Shown: in pieces, positions 55,445 through 64,000 of the stretch | Layout of the letters: every line of letters starts with the position of its first letter | Numbering within the stretch: the first letter of the stretch is position 1 | Assembly (NCBI GenBank): GCA_029259745.1 | Contig: JAJDEO010000058.1 | Coordinates: forward strand, 24,143 to 88,142 | Source: Planctomycetota bacterium | Lineage (GTDB): Bacteria > Planctomycetota > B15-G4 | Direction: 5' to 3' | DNA length: 64,000 nucleotides | Program-made: the position numbers and the translations under genes | Notes under the pieces: generated by a model | The model's database searches: none | Seen by the model: only the letters and a program-made list of their open reading frames with translations | Told to the model about the DNA's origin: nothing

Positions 55445-55450
55445 TAGGAT
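55445..55450 (+). promoter_or_regulatory. Possible -10 box of the tRNA-Glu gene
   Basis: TAGGAT lies 12 bases before the mature tRNA 5' end. No good -35 is evident. The gap 55232-55462 otherwise holds nothing recognisable. Confidence 0.3.
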
Positions 55451-55462
55451 TCCGCTCTCGCT

Positions 55463-55540
55463 GGTCCCATCGTCTAGTTAGGTCTAGGACACCAGGTTTT
55501 CATCCTGGCAACCCGGGTTCGAATCCCGGTGGGATCACCA
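55463..55540 (+). tRNA. tRNA-Glu (UUC)
   Basis: The acceptor stem GGTCCCA pairs with TGGGATC (one G-U). The anticodon stem CCAGG/CCTGG closes the loop TTTTCAT, giving anticodon TTC. The T-arm has CCGGG-TTCGAAT-CCCGG. The discriminator A and CCA are encoded. The D-arm is TCGTCTAGTTAGGTCTAGGA. It starts 22 bases before the next gene's ATG, so the tRNA may be cotranscribed with it. Confidence 0.97.
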
Positions 55541-55561
55541 CGCCTCGCCTGGAGTGTCGCG

Positions 55562-57919
55562 ATGCTTGGCTTCCGCTCGCGTATCACCCCACTTAGCGTC
55601 GCCCTCGTGGTTCTGATGCTTGCCTCGTGCGGGCGTGACGAACCGAGCGGTTTCGTCCTTCACGCCGGCGACTCGTGGTTCGACCTGCTCGACGAGGTCG
55701 CCGTGCTCGACATCGCGCCGACGAACCTGTCGGACGACGTCTCGGCGCTCGTGGCCAGCGACTCGCCGGAGCGCTGGATCGACGTCCCGCGCGACTCATG
55801 GCGCCGGATCCGCGACGTTCCCGACGAAGAGCGCATCGTCTTCCACCTCTCCGAGCGCGCCGGCGTCTGGAGATCGCCCGCGAAGCTGCACTTCCCCATC
55901 ACGCGCGAGACGGCATTGCTGCGCATCGGAGAGACGCTGCTCAAGCCCCATGGCCAGATGGAGGGCGCCGTGACGGAGAGCCAGCTGCTGCACTGGTGGG
56001 ACGGTGAGAGCGAGTGCTTCGTGCTCACGGGAACACCCGACGAGCCGCTCATGGCGATCGCACACGAGCCACCGAGCCTCGCCGTTGCGCCGAAGGTGAG
56101 CCCGACCGTCGCGCAGTACGACGTCGGCGAGGACATCATCGAGGCGGGCCAGCTCGAGCGTCATGTCGAGCTCGAGCTCGTGCATCGGCGCGCGCTGCTC
56201 GCCCCGGCGCCGAGTCGACTCGCACTGACCGTCGATCACCTCGCAGGCAACGCGCTCGAGCTCGCCGTCGGTGTCGTCGACCATGCGTTTGCGGCTGACG
56301 ACGGCATCGTGCTGAAGCGCGAACAGCTCTCCGACGGTGTGACGTTCGCCGTCGACGTGCGCGCAGGCGAAAGCACCACGCGCGTCTGGTCGGAGCACGT
56401 CTTGCCGGGCGCGGGCTGGCAAGAGCGCCTCGTCGATCTCTCCTCCTTTCAGGGACGGGCCGTCACGCTCGAACTCGTCACCGAACCGGGACCCGACGGC
56501 GAGGCGTCTTTCGACTACGGGCTGTGGAGCGAGCTGCGCCTGCGCGGCAAGACCTCCGCGCCCGACCGACCGCACATCGTCCTGCTGCATCTCGACACGC
56601 TGCGCTCCGACCGCCTCGGCTGCTACGGCTGCGAGCTGCCGACGAGCCCGAACCTCGACGCCTGGGCCGCCGAACGCGCCGTCGTCTTCGAGGACGCCAC
56701 CGTCGATGCCTCGTTCACACTACCCTCGACGGGCTCGCTGCTCAGCGGCCTCACCCAGCACCAACACCTGCTCGGCATCCACCCGTACATCCTCACCTAC
56801 GCGCACGAGCCGTTGGCCCTGCGCCTACGCGAGTCGGGTTACGAGACGCTCGCGATGAGCGAGGGCGTCTACGTCAACCCGTCGTTCGGTTTCGCGTCGG
56901 GCTTCGACGTCTTCGACTGGCGCACGCGTCAGGATCCCGACTGGGCCCAGGCGCTCGAGTGGCTCGACACGGCGCGCAGCGGCAGGCCCGTCTTCCTGTT
57001 CCTGCAGACGTTCCTCGCGCATCACCCGTTCGAAGGCGACGACGAGCGCCTCGGGCCCGGCCCCGGCGATGACTACGAGGGCTGGATGCGCGACATCGAT
57101 GTGTCGTGGCAAACCGTGATCGGCCCCTACGTGATGGGGCGCATGGAGCTCGAGGACGCCGACCGCGAGTACTTCAAGCGCCTCTACGACGCCGGCGTCC
57201 GGCGCCTCGACGACCGCCTCGGCTGGCTGCTCGCCGCGCTCGAGGAACGCTTTGCCGGCGAGGACTTCCTGTTCATCATCACGTCCGACCACGGCGACGA
57301 GCACTTCGAACACGGCAGCCTCGACCACGGCCATTCGCTGCACGGCGAAGTCACGCGCGTGCCGATGATCGTGCGCTTCCCCGACCGCGACGCAGGGCGA
57401 GACATGCACCCGGTCTCGATCCTCGACGTCGCCCCGACGATCCTCGACTACGCCGGCCTGACCGCGCCCGCTCACCTGCCGGGCCGCTCGATGCGCGCGG
57501 CGCTCCCGGCGTCACGCCTCCGCGTGGCGCGGCGCTACGAGGGCGAGTGGGCCGTGCAGCGCGACGGTTGGAAACTCATCATCCCCGACGAGCTCATCGA
57601 CGACCCGCGCATCCTCGCCGTGATCCCCGAACAGATCGACTGGGGCAGCGAAGCGCCGACGAGCCCCGAGCGTCAACTCGGCCACCGCGGTGTGCATGTG
57701 GAGGCGCGGCTCTACGACTTGAGCAACGACCCCGGCGAGTTCACGAACGTCATCGACGCGCACGCCCCGCGCGTCGCCGAACTCCTCGGAGCCCTGGCCG
57801 CCTACCTCGAGCGCACGCCGCGCCCCGAGCGACTCGAGGAGATGCCCGGCATCGACATGAACACGCTCGACGCCGCGACGTTGGAGGGCTTGCGCGAGAT
57901 GGGCTACCTCGACAAGTAG
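55562..57919 (+). CDS. Sulfatase-fold lipoprotein with Thr at the nucleophile position, third
   Basis: A 785-residue lipoprotein, lipobox Cys23 (VLMLASC), paralogous to the protein at 18367 over its length (N-terminal region with SPERWIDVPRDSWRRIRDV, then SQLLHWWDGESECF). The catalytic domain has HIVLLHLDTLRSDRLGCYG and ITSDHGDEHFEHG. The nucleophile segment is SFTLPSTGSLLSG with Thr386 where sulfatases have Cys. It starts 22 bases after tRNA-Glu and ends seven bases before the convergent phosphoesterase gene. The substrate is unknown; surface phosphate or sulfate esters are likely. Confidence 0.85.
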   Translation: MLGFRSRITPLSVALVVLMLASCGRDEPSGFVLHAGDSWFDLLDEVAVLDIAPTNLSDDVSALVASDSPERWIDVPRDSWRRIRDVPDEERIVFHLSERAGVWRSPAKLHFPITRETALLRIGETLLKPHGQMEGAVTESQLLHWWDGESECFVLTGTPDEPLMAIAHEPPSLAVAPKVSPTVAQYDVGEDIIEAGQLERHVELELVHRRALLAPAPSRLALTVDHLAGNALELAVGVVDHAFAADDGIVLKREQLSDGVTFAVDVRAGESTTRVWSEHVLPGAGWQERLVDLSSFQGRAVTLELVTEPGPDGEASFDYGLWSELRLRGKTSAPDRPHIVLLHLDTLRSDRLGCYGCELPTSPNLDAWAAERAVVFEDATVDASFTLPSTGSLLSGLTQHQHLLGIHPYILTYAHEPLALRLRESGYETLAMSEGVYVNPSFGFASGFDVFDWRTRQDPDWAQALEWLDTARSGRPVFLFLQTFLAHHPFEGDDERLGPGPGDDYEGWMRDIDVSWQTVIGPYVMGRMELEDADREYFKRLYDAGVRRLDDRLGWLLAALEERFAGEDFLFIITSDHGDEHFEHGSLDHGHSLHGEVTRVPMIVRFPDRDAGRDMHPVSILDVAPTILDYAGLTAPAHLPGRSMRAALPASRLRVARRYEGEWAVQRDGWKLIIPDELIDDPRILAVIPEQIDWGSEAPTSPERQLGHRGVHVEARLYDLSNDPGEFTNVIDAHAPRVAELLGALAAYLERTPRPERLEEMPGIDMNTLDAATLEGLREMGYLDK

Positions 57920-57926
57920 CGCCGAG

Positions 57927-58697
57927 TCACGTCGCGTCGGCGATCAACGTCGGCGCGAAGTCGATCGCGTCACACGAGGCGAGCGTGTATGTCACGCCGC
58001 GCGCCACGCCGCCGATCTCGCCGAGGCGTTCGGGCTTGAGCGAGTGCAGGTGTCCGAAGACGACGTGGTCGACGCGCGCAGCCTCGAAGCGCTCCGTGAG
58101 TTCATTCGACGCGAGGCCCGGCGCGACCGGCGGGTAGTGGACCATGCAGACGCGCAAACGCGCGTCGTCGCCGGCAACCTCGTCGAGTGCCGCCAGCGCG
58201 CGGTCGAGACGCCCGACTTCACGGCGGTAGATGCTCAACGCGTGCTTGGCGTCCTCGTCGCTGAGCTCGGGTGAGATCGCCTCACCCTGCCAGGCGATCC
58301 AGTCGTGGTAGTCGACTCCGGGGACATCCCACATGCGCGTCCCGCAGAGCGCGATGTCGCCGACGCGCGTGGCGTCGGCCTCGAGTGCGAGCACACCTTC
58401 GGGCAGGGCCTTGCGCACCTTCGCGCGACTCGACCACCACATCTCATGATTGCCCTTGATCATGACCTTCGTGCCCGGCCGCTCGGCGAGCCACTCGAGA
58501 TCGGCCGCCGCGCCCTCGAGACGCCGCGCCCAGCTCACGTCGCCGGGAACGAGCACGAGGTCGCCCGGCGCCACGAGTTCGTCCCACGCTGAGGCCATCC
58601 GGACGTGGTGATCGACCCACTGCGGGCCGAACATGTCCATGCGCTTGTCGGGCGTGGAGAGGGCGAGGTGCGGATCGGAAAGGGCAAAGAGACGCAT
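57927..58697 (-). CDS. Calcineurin-like metallophosphoesterase
   Basis: A 256-residue cytoplasmic phosphoesterase. The five metal motifs are present: DPHL (near 8), VPGDVSW, KGNHEMWW, MVHYPP and FGHLHS. This is the order of the calcineurin-like fold with two metal ions. It has no signal peptide. It may act on nucleotides, phosphoproteins or cyclic nucleotides; the exact substrate cannot be told. ATG at 58697 begins at the first strand (MRLFALSD). It converges on the sulfatase-fold lipoprotein gene with a seven-base gap. Confidence 0.88.
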   Translation of the reverse strand: MRLFALSDPHLALSTPDKRMDMFGPQWVDHHVRMASAWDELVAPGDLVLVPGDVSWARRLEGAAADLEWLAERPGTKVMIKGNHEMWWSSRAKVRKALPEGVLALEADATRVGDIALCGTRMWDVPGVDYHDWIAWQGEAISPELSDEDAKHALSIYRREVGRLDRALAALDEVAGDDARLRVCMVHYPPVAPGLASNELTERFEAARVDHVVFGHLHSLKPERLGEIGGVARGVTYTLASCDAIDFAPTLIADAT

Positions 58698-58946
58698 CGG
58701 GGGCTCGCGGGGACGGCGTGATCGGGTGCCTCAGGCTGGTAGCGCCCCATCGTGACGGGCGCCACGGCACGAGGAAACCCCGGCCTTCGGCGCCGCGCGA
58801 GCTTCCGCTCGAAACGACGGGCCCCGCGCGCTCGGCCCACGTCTCACAACCTCGTGTGGCGCAGCTGTGAAACAATGGGACAGACTTCCCGTCCTCCCTC
58901 CGTCCCCCGATCTCGTCGTCCCGACGCTCGGAAGGAAGATCCCACC

Positions 58947-60707
58947 ATGATTCGACACGCGCTGGCCGTCCTGGCCCTGACATCGACCGTCTTCCTTCCG
59001 TCCGCGGCCGCCCAGTGCTGCTGGGAGTTCGAAGTGGCTTCCGACATGAGCGAACCGACGGCGCGTCACGAAGCCGCCTACGTCGAGCTCGACGGTATGT
59101 TCTACCTGCTCGGCGGTCGCAACGATCGCCCCGTCGACCGCTACGATCCCGTCACCCAGACCTGGACGGACCTCGGCCTGCCGCCGTTGAAGATGCACCA
59201 CTTCCAGCCCGTGGCCTACGACGGGTTGATCTGGTCGATCTGCGCCTTCCAGGGCAACTACCCGAACGAGACCGCGATCCCGAACATCTGGACGTACGAC
59301 CCGTCGACGAACATCTGGTCGATCGGGCCGTCGATCCCGCCGGCACGCAACCGTGGTGCGGCCGGCGTCGTGGTGTACGACGACATGATCTACGTGGTCG
59401 GCGGCAACACGATGGGACACAACGGCGGCTTCGTGCCGTGGCTCGATCGCTACGACCCGGCGACGAACACGTGGACGGCGCTGCCCGACGCACCGAACGC
59501 ACGCGACCACTTCACGGCTGCCGTGGTGGGCAACAAGCTCGTCGCTGCGGGCGGGCGTCGCACCGACCTCCCGAACGCACAGGACAAAACCGTCGCGGCC
59601 GTCGACATCTTCGACTTCTCGACGGGCACATGGAGCAATGCGCCCGAGCCGATCCCGACCGAGCGGGCCGGCACGATGGTGGTGACGCGCGGTGAGTACG
59701 TCGTCGTGATCGGCGGCGAGTCGACGACGCGTGCGCACGAAGAAGCCGAGGCGCTCGACGTGGGCACCGGCGAGTGGACGATCCTGCCGGAGCTGCTCGA
59801 CAGCCGTCACAGCGGCGGTGCCGTCATCCTCGGCGATCAGATCTACGTCGCGTCGGGGTCGGGCAACAAGGGCGGCAACCCCGAGCTGACCACACAGGAG
59901 ACGCTCGACGTCACGGGGCTGCTTCCGGCCTCAGCGAGCAACCTGCTCGACGACGCCGACTTCGACAACGGCTTGGGCGTCTGGGTCGACCTCGGTGATC
60001 TCACCGTGGCGCCCGTCGGCAGCATCGCTGCTCCGTCACTCGAGATCGAGAACGGCTCGGCAACGCAGTCGATCGCTGCGGACGGCAAGGAGACGTACAC
60101 GCTGTCGGGCGTCTATGAACTCGCCGGCACCACGGGCGCTGCCACGCTCTCACTCGAGTACCTCGACGCCGGTGCCGCGCAGATCGGTGTCGACGAGTTG
60201 ACGCTGAGCGCGAACACCGCGGGCTTCACGTCCTTCTCGATCACGGGCACGACGCCGGGCATGGCCACGACGATCCGCGTGCGGCTTGAAGCCGGCGGCG
60301 ATCGGCTGCTCCGCGTCGACGACCTCGTGCTCGTCGACACGCGCCCCGAAGTCGCCCGACTCGGCAATCCCGCCAACGACTGGGCCTTGCTGCCGTCCAC
60401 CACCGGCCCCGTCGGCGGAGCCATCTTCGACCCGCGCATCGACCACACGACCTTCCTCCCCGACGCCACGCTCGACCTGATCGGCATCGGCTTCGGCCCC
60501 GCGAACACGTCGATCCAGCCCGGAACACTGCTGCTCGACCTCTCCGGCGCCTTCTTCCTCAACGGCCCACCCGGCGCCCCGTTCCTGCTCCCGATCCCGG
60601 TCAACAACTCACTGATCGGGTTCACCTTCTCGATGCAGGGCGCCTCCGTCGCACCGGGCGCGACCCTGGTGACGAACGCCATCGACGTGACGATCCAGGC
60701 GCCGTAG
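58947..60707 (+). CDS. Exported kelch-repeat protein with C-terminal beta domains
   Basis: A 586-residue protein with signal peptide (about 1-23). Residues 35-330 are kelch beta-propeller blades (YLLGGRNDRPVDRYDPVTQT, IYVVGGNTMGHNGG, VAAGGRRTD, YVVVIGGEST). A carbohydrate-binding-like beta domain follows (about 335-480, LLDDADFDNGLGVW then LLRVDDLVLVD), and a C-terminal beta domain ends with PGATLVTNAIDVTIQAP. AAGGAAGA lies about ten bases before the ATG. The blades may bind protein or glycan; there is no enzyme motif. Confidence 0.85.
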   Translation: MIRHALAVLALTSTVFLPSAAAQCCWEFEVASDMSEPTARHEAAYVELDGMFYLLGGRNDRPVDRYDPVTQTWTDLGLPPLKMHHFQPVAYDGLIWSICAFQGNYPNETAIPNIWTYDPSTNIWSIGPSIPPARNRGAAGVVVYDDMIYVVGGNTMGHNGGFVPWLDRYDPATNTWTALPDAPNARDHFTAAVVGNKLVAAGGRRTDLPNAQDKTVAAVDIFDFSTGTWSNAPEPIPTERAGTMVVTRGEYVVVIGGESTTRAHEEAEALDVGTGEWTILPELLDSRHSGGAVILGDQIYVASGSGNKGGNPELTTQETLDVTGLLPASASNLLDDADFDNGLGVWVDLGDLTVAPVGSIAAPSLEIENGSATQSIAADGKETYTLSGVYELAGTTGAATLSLEYLDAGAAQIGVDELTLSANTAGFTSFSITGTTPGMATTIRVRLEAGGDRLLRVDDLVLVDTRPEVARLGNPANDWALLPSTTGPVGGAIFDPRIDHTTFLPDATLDLIGIGFGPANTSIQPGTLLLDLSGAFFLNGPPGAPFLLPIPVNNSLIGFTFSMQGASVAPGATLVTNAIDVTIQAP

Positions 60708-60828
60708 TTCGGCGCGAACGGTCGGGACGTCGTGTCCCGTTCATCGACTCAGGCGCCGGCAGACGCGCGAACTGCAACGTCCTAGCAGTGCGTGCGGCGC
60801 GCCGGATGAGTTGTTCAATGGGCTGCCA

Positions 60829-60988
60829 GTGGTGTGATTCAAAAGTACGCGAAATGAGTTTTGTGTGATCGTCGTCGCTGGCAAGGCGCGCCGACGCAGG
60901 CGAATTGGTGGACTCGTCGAGGAGATGCAACACAGCCAGCGGCGAGGAGGGCGCGAAACAAATGACGCGATCTTTTGAATCACACCAC
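60829..60988. mobile_element. 160-bp MITE-like element with 17-bp terminal inverted repeats
   Basis: GTGGTGTGATTCAAAAG at 60829-60845 recurs perfectly inverted at 60972-60988. The pairing continues inward imperfectly (CGTCGTCGCTGGC against CCTCGCCGCTGGC), so the whole unit could fold as a long hairpin. It is less GC-rich at its ends than its neighbours, and it lacks any open frame of note. It lies in the 332-base gap between the kelch and PQQ genes. Part of it (60898-60921) recurs at 27175. Confidence 0.6.
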
Positions 60989-61039
60989 GAGGTCGAAACC
61001 ATTCGGCGGCTTCCGACTCTGAGCGCTCATCACGAAAAG

Positions 61040-62581
61040 TTACGGCACGCTCGCCATGATCGCGTTCGAAGCTGCGTAGCCGTGCGGCGCACCGGAATCA
61101 GCGAGCCAGGTCTGCGCGAGCATGGTCAGTCCACTTGGAAGTACCAGAGAGACGCTCCCGGAGAGCGTCAGAGCACCCGCGGCGTCCGTAACTCCGGCCA
61201 CGAGGAGTTCAGGACTGGGGACGAGCACGCCGCCCTTGAAGGGGGCGTTGACGGCCTGCGTCCCCACGACGAACGTCGCCGTTGCCAGCGGCGTCGCATT
61301 CGTCAGCTCGAACGCAACGGTGCTCTGGAACGCCAGCGCGCCGGACCCGGTCAGACAAGGCGCCTCGTTTCCGCCCGCGAGCCCAGAGCCCAGGTCGGTC
61401 CACAGCGGGAGCGTGCGTGCGTCGATCGCGTAGAAGTAGCTCGAGTCGTCCTGAGGGTTGGAAACGGAGACATAGACAGTCTGGGAGTCGGGTGAGAACG
61501 TCACGCGACTGTGCGGCACGAGGGTCTGGCCGTTCTCGAGGGGAAACTCGACGCGCCAGAGTTCGCTGCCATTGCGCGCGTCGAACGAGCGGACACCGCC
61601 CGGTTGACCGAAGCCCCCGCTTCCCGCAAGCGCGACCTGCACGTCATCGGGACTCACGATCGGACCGTTGGTCGTGTTCTGAAAATCGCCCCCGGCACCG
61701 AACGAACCGCTTGGATTCGTCACCCACTTCGTCGTCCCGTCGGCGTGGAACGCAAAGAGCTGAAGCGTGTTGCGCATGATGTAGACCGCGCCGTCCGCAC
61801 CTACGTCGGGAGCCGTGAGTGCGTTCGTTCCCGACGACAAGGCCTGCCACAGCAGATCCCCGTTCGCGTCGAACGCACCGAGACGCTTGCCGACGCCCGG
61901 GAAGAACGTCTCAACGTAGAGGTGCCCTTCGGGACCGACGGCCACCTGCCGTTCTTGACCGCCACCGACCGTCACCGACCACTCGACGTCGCCTCCGTCA
62001 TCGAGCGCATGCACCACCCCACCGAGGCAGAAGTAGAGATCTCCGTTTCCGAAGACGATCTCTTCGCCAACCTGACCGTTCTCGATGAAACCCGGCACAT
62101 TCCAGAGGACGTCGCCGGCGGGCGAGAGGGCAAACGCGCTGAGCGCGGGCAGCTCCGTCACCACGTAGATGTTGCCGTCAGGTCCGACGTTCGGGCCAGC
62201 GATCACGCCTTGCCCGTCAGGGTCGACAACGGTCCACTTCAACGAGCCGTCCGGATTCAGCGCGTGGATGAAGGTCTCGGAGCCGAGCGGATCACCGGCG
62301 ACATAGACAGTACCGTCCGCGCCGAGCGTGACGGGGCCTTGGCTCCCCTGTCCCCCCGTGTCGAAAGTCCAGCGCAGCGAACCGTCGGGCGCGAGCGCAT
62401 ACAGCGTGCCTCCCACGTCGTTGACGTACACCGATCCATCGGCGGCCACGGCGGAACGATGCCGTGCGAAGTCGGAACTCATCTCGAAGCGCCACTTCAC
62501 GCGCTCGTCGCCGAGTGCAGATCCCGACGGCAGCGCCATCAGACCGAATCCGAGCATGAGCAACACGATGTATGAACGCAT
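61040..62581 (-). CDS. Exported PQQ-like beta-propeller protein
   Basis: A 513-residue protein with signal peptide (about 1-23, ALPSGSALG). Residues 25-420 are outer-membrane-assembly/PQQ-type propeller blades (VYVNDVGGTLYALAPDGSL, RWTFDTGG, TVYVAGDP, IYVVTELPALSAF), without residues that would identify PQQ binding. The C-terminal beta domain (about 425-513) has TATFVVGTQAVNAPFKGG, LVPSPELLVAG and ADSGAPHGYAASNAIM, a pattern common at the ends of secreted proteins in this group. GAGG lies eight bases before ATG 62581. Confidence 0.85.
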   Translation of the reverse strand: MRSYIVLLMLGFGLMALPSGSALGDERVKWRFEMSSDFARHRSAVAADGSVYVNDVGGTLYALAPDGSLRWTFDTGGQGSQGPVTLGADGTVYVAGDPLGSETFIHALNPDGSLKWTVVDPDGQGVIAGPNVGPDGNIYVVTELPALSAFALSPAGDVLWNVPGFIENGQVGEEIVFGNGDLYFCLGGVVHALDDGGDVEWSVTVGGGQERQVAVGPEGHLYVETFFPGVGKRLGAFDANGDLLWQALSSGTNALTAPDVGADGAVYIMRNTLQLFAFHADGTTKWVTNPSGSFGAGGDFQNTTNGPIVSPDDVQVALAGSGGFGQPGGVRSFDARNGSELWRVEFPLENGQTLVPHSRVTFSPDSQTVYVSVSNPQDDSSYFYAIDARTLPLWTDLGSGLAGGNEAPCLTGSGALAFQSTVAFELTNATPLATATFVVGTQAVNAPFKGGVLVPSPELLVAGVTDAAGALTLSGSVSLVLPSGLTMLAQTWLADSGAPHGYAASNAIMASVP

Positions 62582-62949
62582 GGGAAGTGCCTCACAGAGG
62601 GGGTGCGCGTCTCGGAAGTGAGCGCACGGCAAGAGATGAGTGATTGAACGTCGCGGCTGCCCCGCGGCCCGACGACACCGAGCCGTCGAGCATCACTCCT
62701 CAGTAACAAGCAAACATCATGCCGCGAAATCGGAGGCTGTAGCCGTATTTCGGCGCGGTATGACGGCGAGACAACGTCTGCAAGGTGGAAGATCTGTCGA
62801 AACTCTGGACGTCCGTTCGCGACGACGTAGAAGGCCGTCGACCGACCCACGACCGAGCACACCAAGCCACCCCACATCCGATGAGGCGACGAGATGTCGA
62901 CGCGACGGTCGAGACGATTCTCGGCGACGCGACGACCTCCGCCTGTCCC
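62582..62949. other. Region upstream of the PQQ gene without a gene
   Basis: This should carry the promoter of the minus-strand PQQ-propeller gene. Its distal half contains possible, heavily decayed DNA of the neighbouring IS remnant, but no frame I can defend. Confidence 0.4.
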
Positions 62950-63286
62950 ACGAGGCTTCGATACCGGCGCATCGTCTTTGAGCGCACGGCGTCGCGCTTC
63001 GAGCGCGCGACGCGGCCGCAGTGGATCCCCGACACCGCCAGCTCGGCGTGGACGCGGGGTGATCCGTAGATCTGACGGCTCCGTCGATGCACCTCGCGCA
63101 CCTCCTCAAGCAAACAACTGTCCGACTCGAAACGAGCCATCTTTCTCCATGGCCGGTCCACGAGCAAAGTACGCACCGGTCAATCCCAGGGCTCGTCGCG
63201 ACCTCTGCCATCGGCCGGTCCGGATCCGAAAGCATCCGCACTGCCTCACGCTCGAACTCCGCGCTAAACGTCCGTCGTGACTTCAT
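62950..63286 (-). pseudogene. IS3-family transposase remnant (OrfA plus start of OrfB)
   Basis: From ATG 63286 the frame reads MKSRRTFSAEFEREAVRMLS and continues with AEVATSPGIDRCVLCSW, the helix-turn-helix of IS3 OrfA. In another minus frame, near 63110-62967, OrfB-like sequence follows: EVREVHRRSRQIYGSPRVHA and then ELAVSGIHCGRVARSKR. The end of OrfA and beginning of OrfB are missing and the frames are broken, and the integrase core with its DDE residues cannot be found. It is an inactive remnant. No terminal inverted repeats were identified. Confidence 0.7.
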
Positions 63287-63488
63287 GAGCCCTCCGTTGT
63301 GGCCCATCTGCAGGGCCACTTTGCGACGTCCACGAAACCGGGGCGGGATCACACAACGAAGCGGCAACGGAGCCCCGTCGCCCGGCCGCGGCGGACAGCC
63401 CGCAAGTCATGACACGTCCCGTACGCCGCGCTCCGCCTGAGCCTCGCGTGGGCTCCACTCCGCGCGGCTGTCCCAGCACCAACGGCCG

Positions 63489-64000
63489 CCTGCAAGGCCC
63501 CTCCCGATCTCGCAGCCCCACGTCCCCGTGGATCATCGACCCCACCCTCCAGCTCGACACGACCGACCCTCGGGCGCCAGCACCACTCGCCCCTCCTCCG
63601 AGCGATGCGCGGCCCCGCCCACGATCTCGACGCCTCCCGAGCCGCCGGCGGGCGACGGGGACGGCGGCAGCGACTTCACGCCGTCGAAGAAACCGTCACG
63701 CGATCTCACCGTCGCTTAGAGGCGTGCCCGAGCGCCGACGTCCCCGCCGCCCGCCGACGGCGTCCAAGCACACCCCCGCCACCTGCAGAGCCCATCGCGA
63801 TCTCGCAGCCCCACGTCCCCGTGGATCATCGACCCCGCGCGCCCTCCAGCTCGACACGACCGACCCTCTGCCGCGAGCACCACGCGCCTCCTCCCACCAG
63901 CGATGCGCGGCCCCGCCCACGATCTTGACGCCTCCCGAGCCGCCGGCGGGCGACGGGGGCGGCGGCAGCGACTTCACGCCGTCGAAGAAACCGTCACGCG
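63489..64000 (+). repeat. Tandem GC-rich repeat, unit about 295 bp, running off the window
   Basis: Unit 1 covers about 63489-63781. Unit 2 begins near 63782 and is cut at the edge. Landmarks recur at offsets of 293-298: GATCTCGCAGCCCCACGTCC (63506 and 63799), AGCGATGCGCGGCCCCGCCC (63601 and 63899) and CGACTTCACGCCGTCGAAGA (63671 and 63969). A degenerate third copy lies at 28766-29007. Open frames in it are GC-driven. The stretch 63287-63488 before it holds nothing recognisable. Confidence 0.8.

Noticed and set aside
63696..63977. 93-codon minus-strand frame in the repeat array
   Set aside because: It is inside the tandem repeat and is not preserved between units or in the copy at 28766.

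Overview
This window is GC-rich DNA from a diderm bacterium, most likely a planctomycete. The reasons are the mix of gene families (several sulfatase-superfamily lipoproteins, HEAT, kelch, PQQ-propeller and beta-helix secreted proteins, exo-rhamnogalacturonan-lyase-like lipoproteins, a Tat-exported glycosylasparaginase), an outer-membrane secretin, and lpxK for lipid A. The secreted beta-propeller proteins end in Ala/Gly/Pro-rich beta domains that I associate with the deep planctomycete lineages around Saltatorellus, Engelhardtia and Rohdeia. That placement is inference: there is no rRNA here to settle it. One tRNA (Glu, UUC) is present. There is no CRISPR array, no prophage and no intact insertion sequence.

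Layout. 1-6091 (minus): a tightly overlapping type II secretion/type IV pilus operon running from minor pseudopilins through PilM-PilN, PilO and PilP/GspC-like subunits to a secretin cut by the window edge. 6391-11939 (plus): an exported HEAT-repeat protein, an exported squalene-cyclase-fold protein and a radical SAM/SPASM enzyme. 12256-16598 (minus): an NTF2-like protein, the ribosome-associated GTPase TypA/BipA and glutamate dehydrogenase. 16638-20766: a divergent pair, a GT39-like membrane glycosyltransferase and a sulfatase-fold lipoprotein. 20796-27056 (minus): small enzymes (GNAT, DinB, VOC, NAD(P)-binding, dienelactone-hydrolase-like), LpxK and a ParA-type ATPase. 27299-34836 (plus): a TPR-like protein, then a translationally coupled trio of a B12-binding radical SAM protein and two ABC exporter subunits. 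35037-45213: a beta-helix protein, an Nramp-like transporter, a BtuF-like binding protein and two paralogous large lipoproteins. 45518-57919: a sulfatase-fold lipoprotein behind a YfhO-type membrane protein, a methyltransferase, glycosylasparaginase, a true CxPxR sulfatase, tRNA-Glu and a third sulfatase-fold lipoprotein. 57927-62581: a phosphoesterase, a kelch protein and a PQQ-propeller protein. 62582-64000: an IS3-type transposase remnant and a GC-rich tandem repeat running off the window.

Themes. Much of the window serves the cell envelope: export machinery, lipid A synthesis, membrane glycosyltransferases and surface lipoproteins acting on glycans. Three sulfatase-fold lipoproteins carry Thr where sulfatases carry the formylglycine Cys, and two of them sit beside polytopic glycosyltransferase-type proteins. 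This is the most coherent candidate for an uncharacterised envelope-glycan system. The intergenic DNA holds several repeat families: a 295-bp unit, a 160-bp element with 17-bp terminal inverted repeats, and REP-like motifs.
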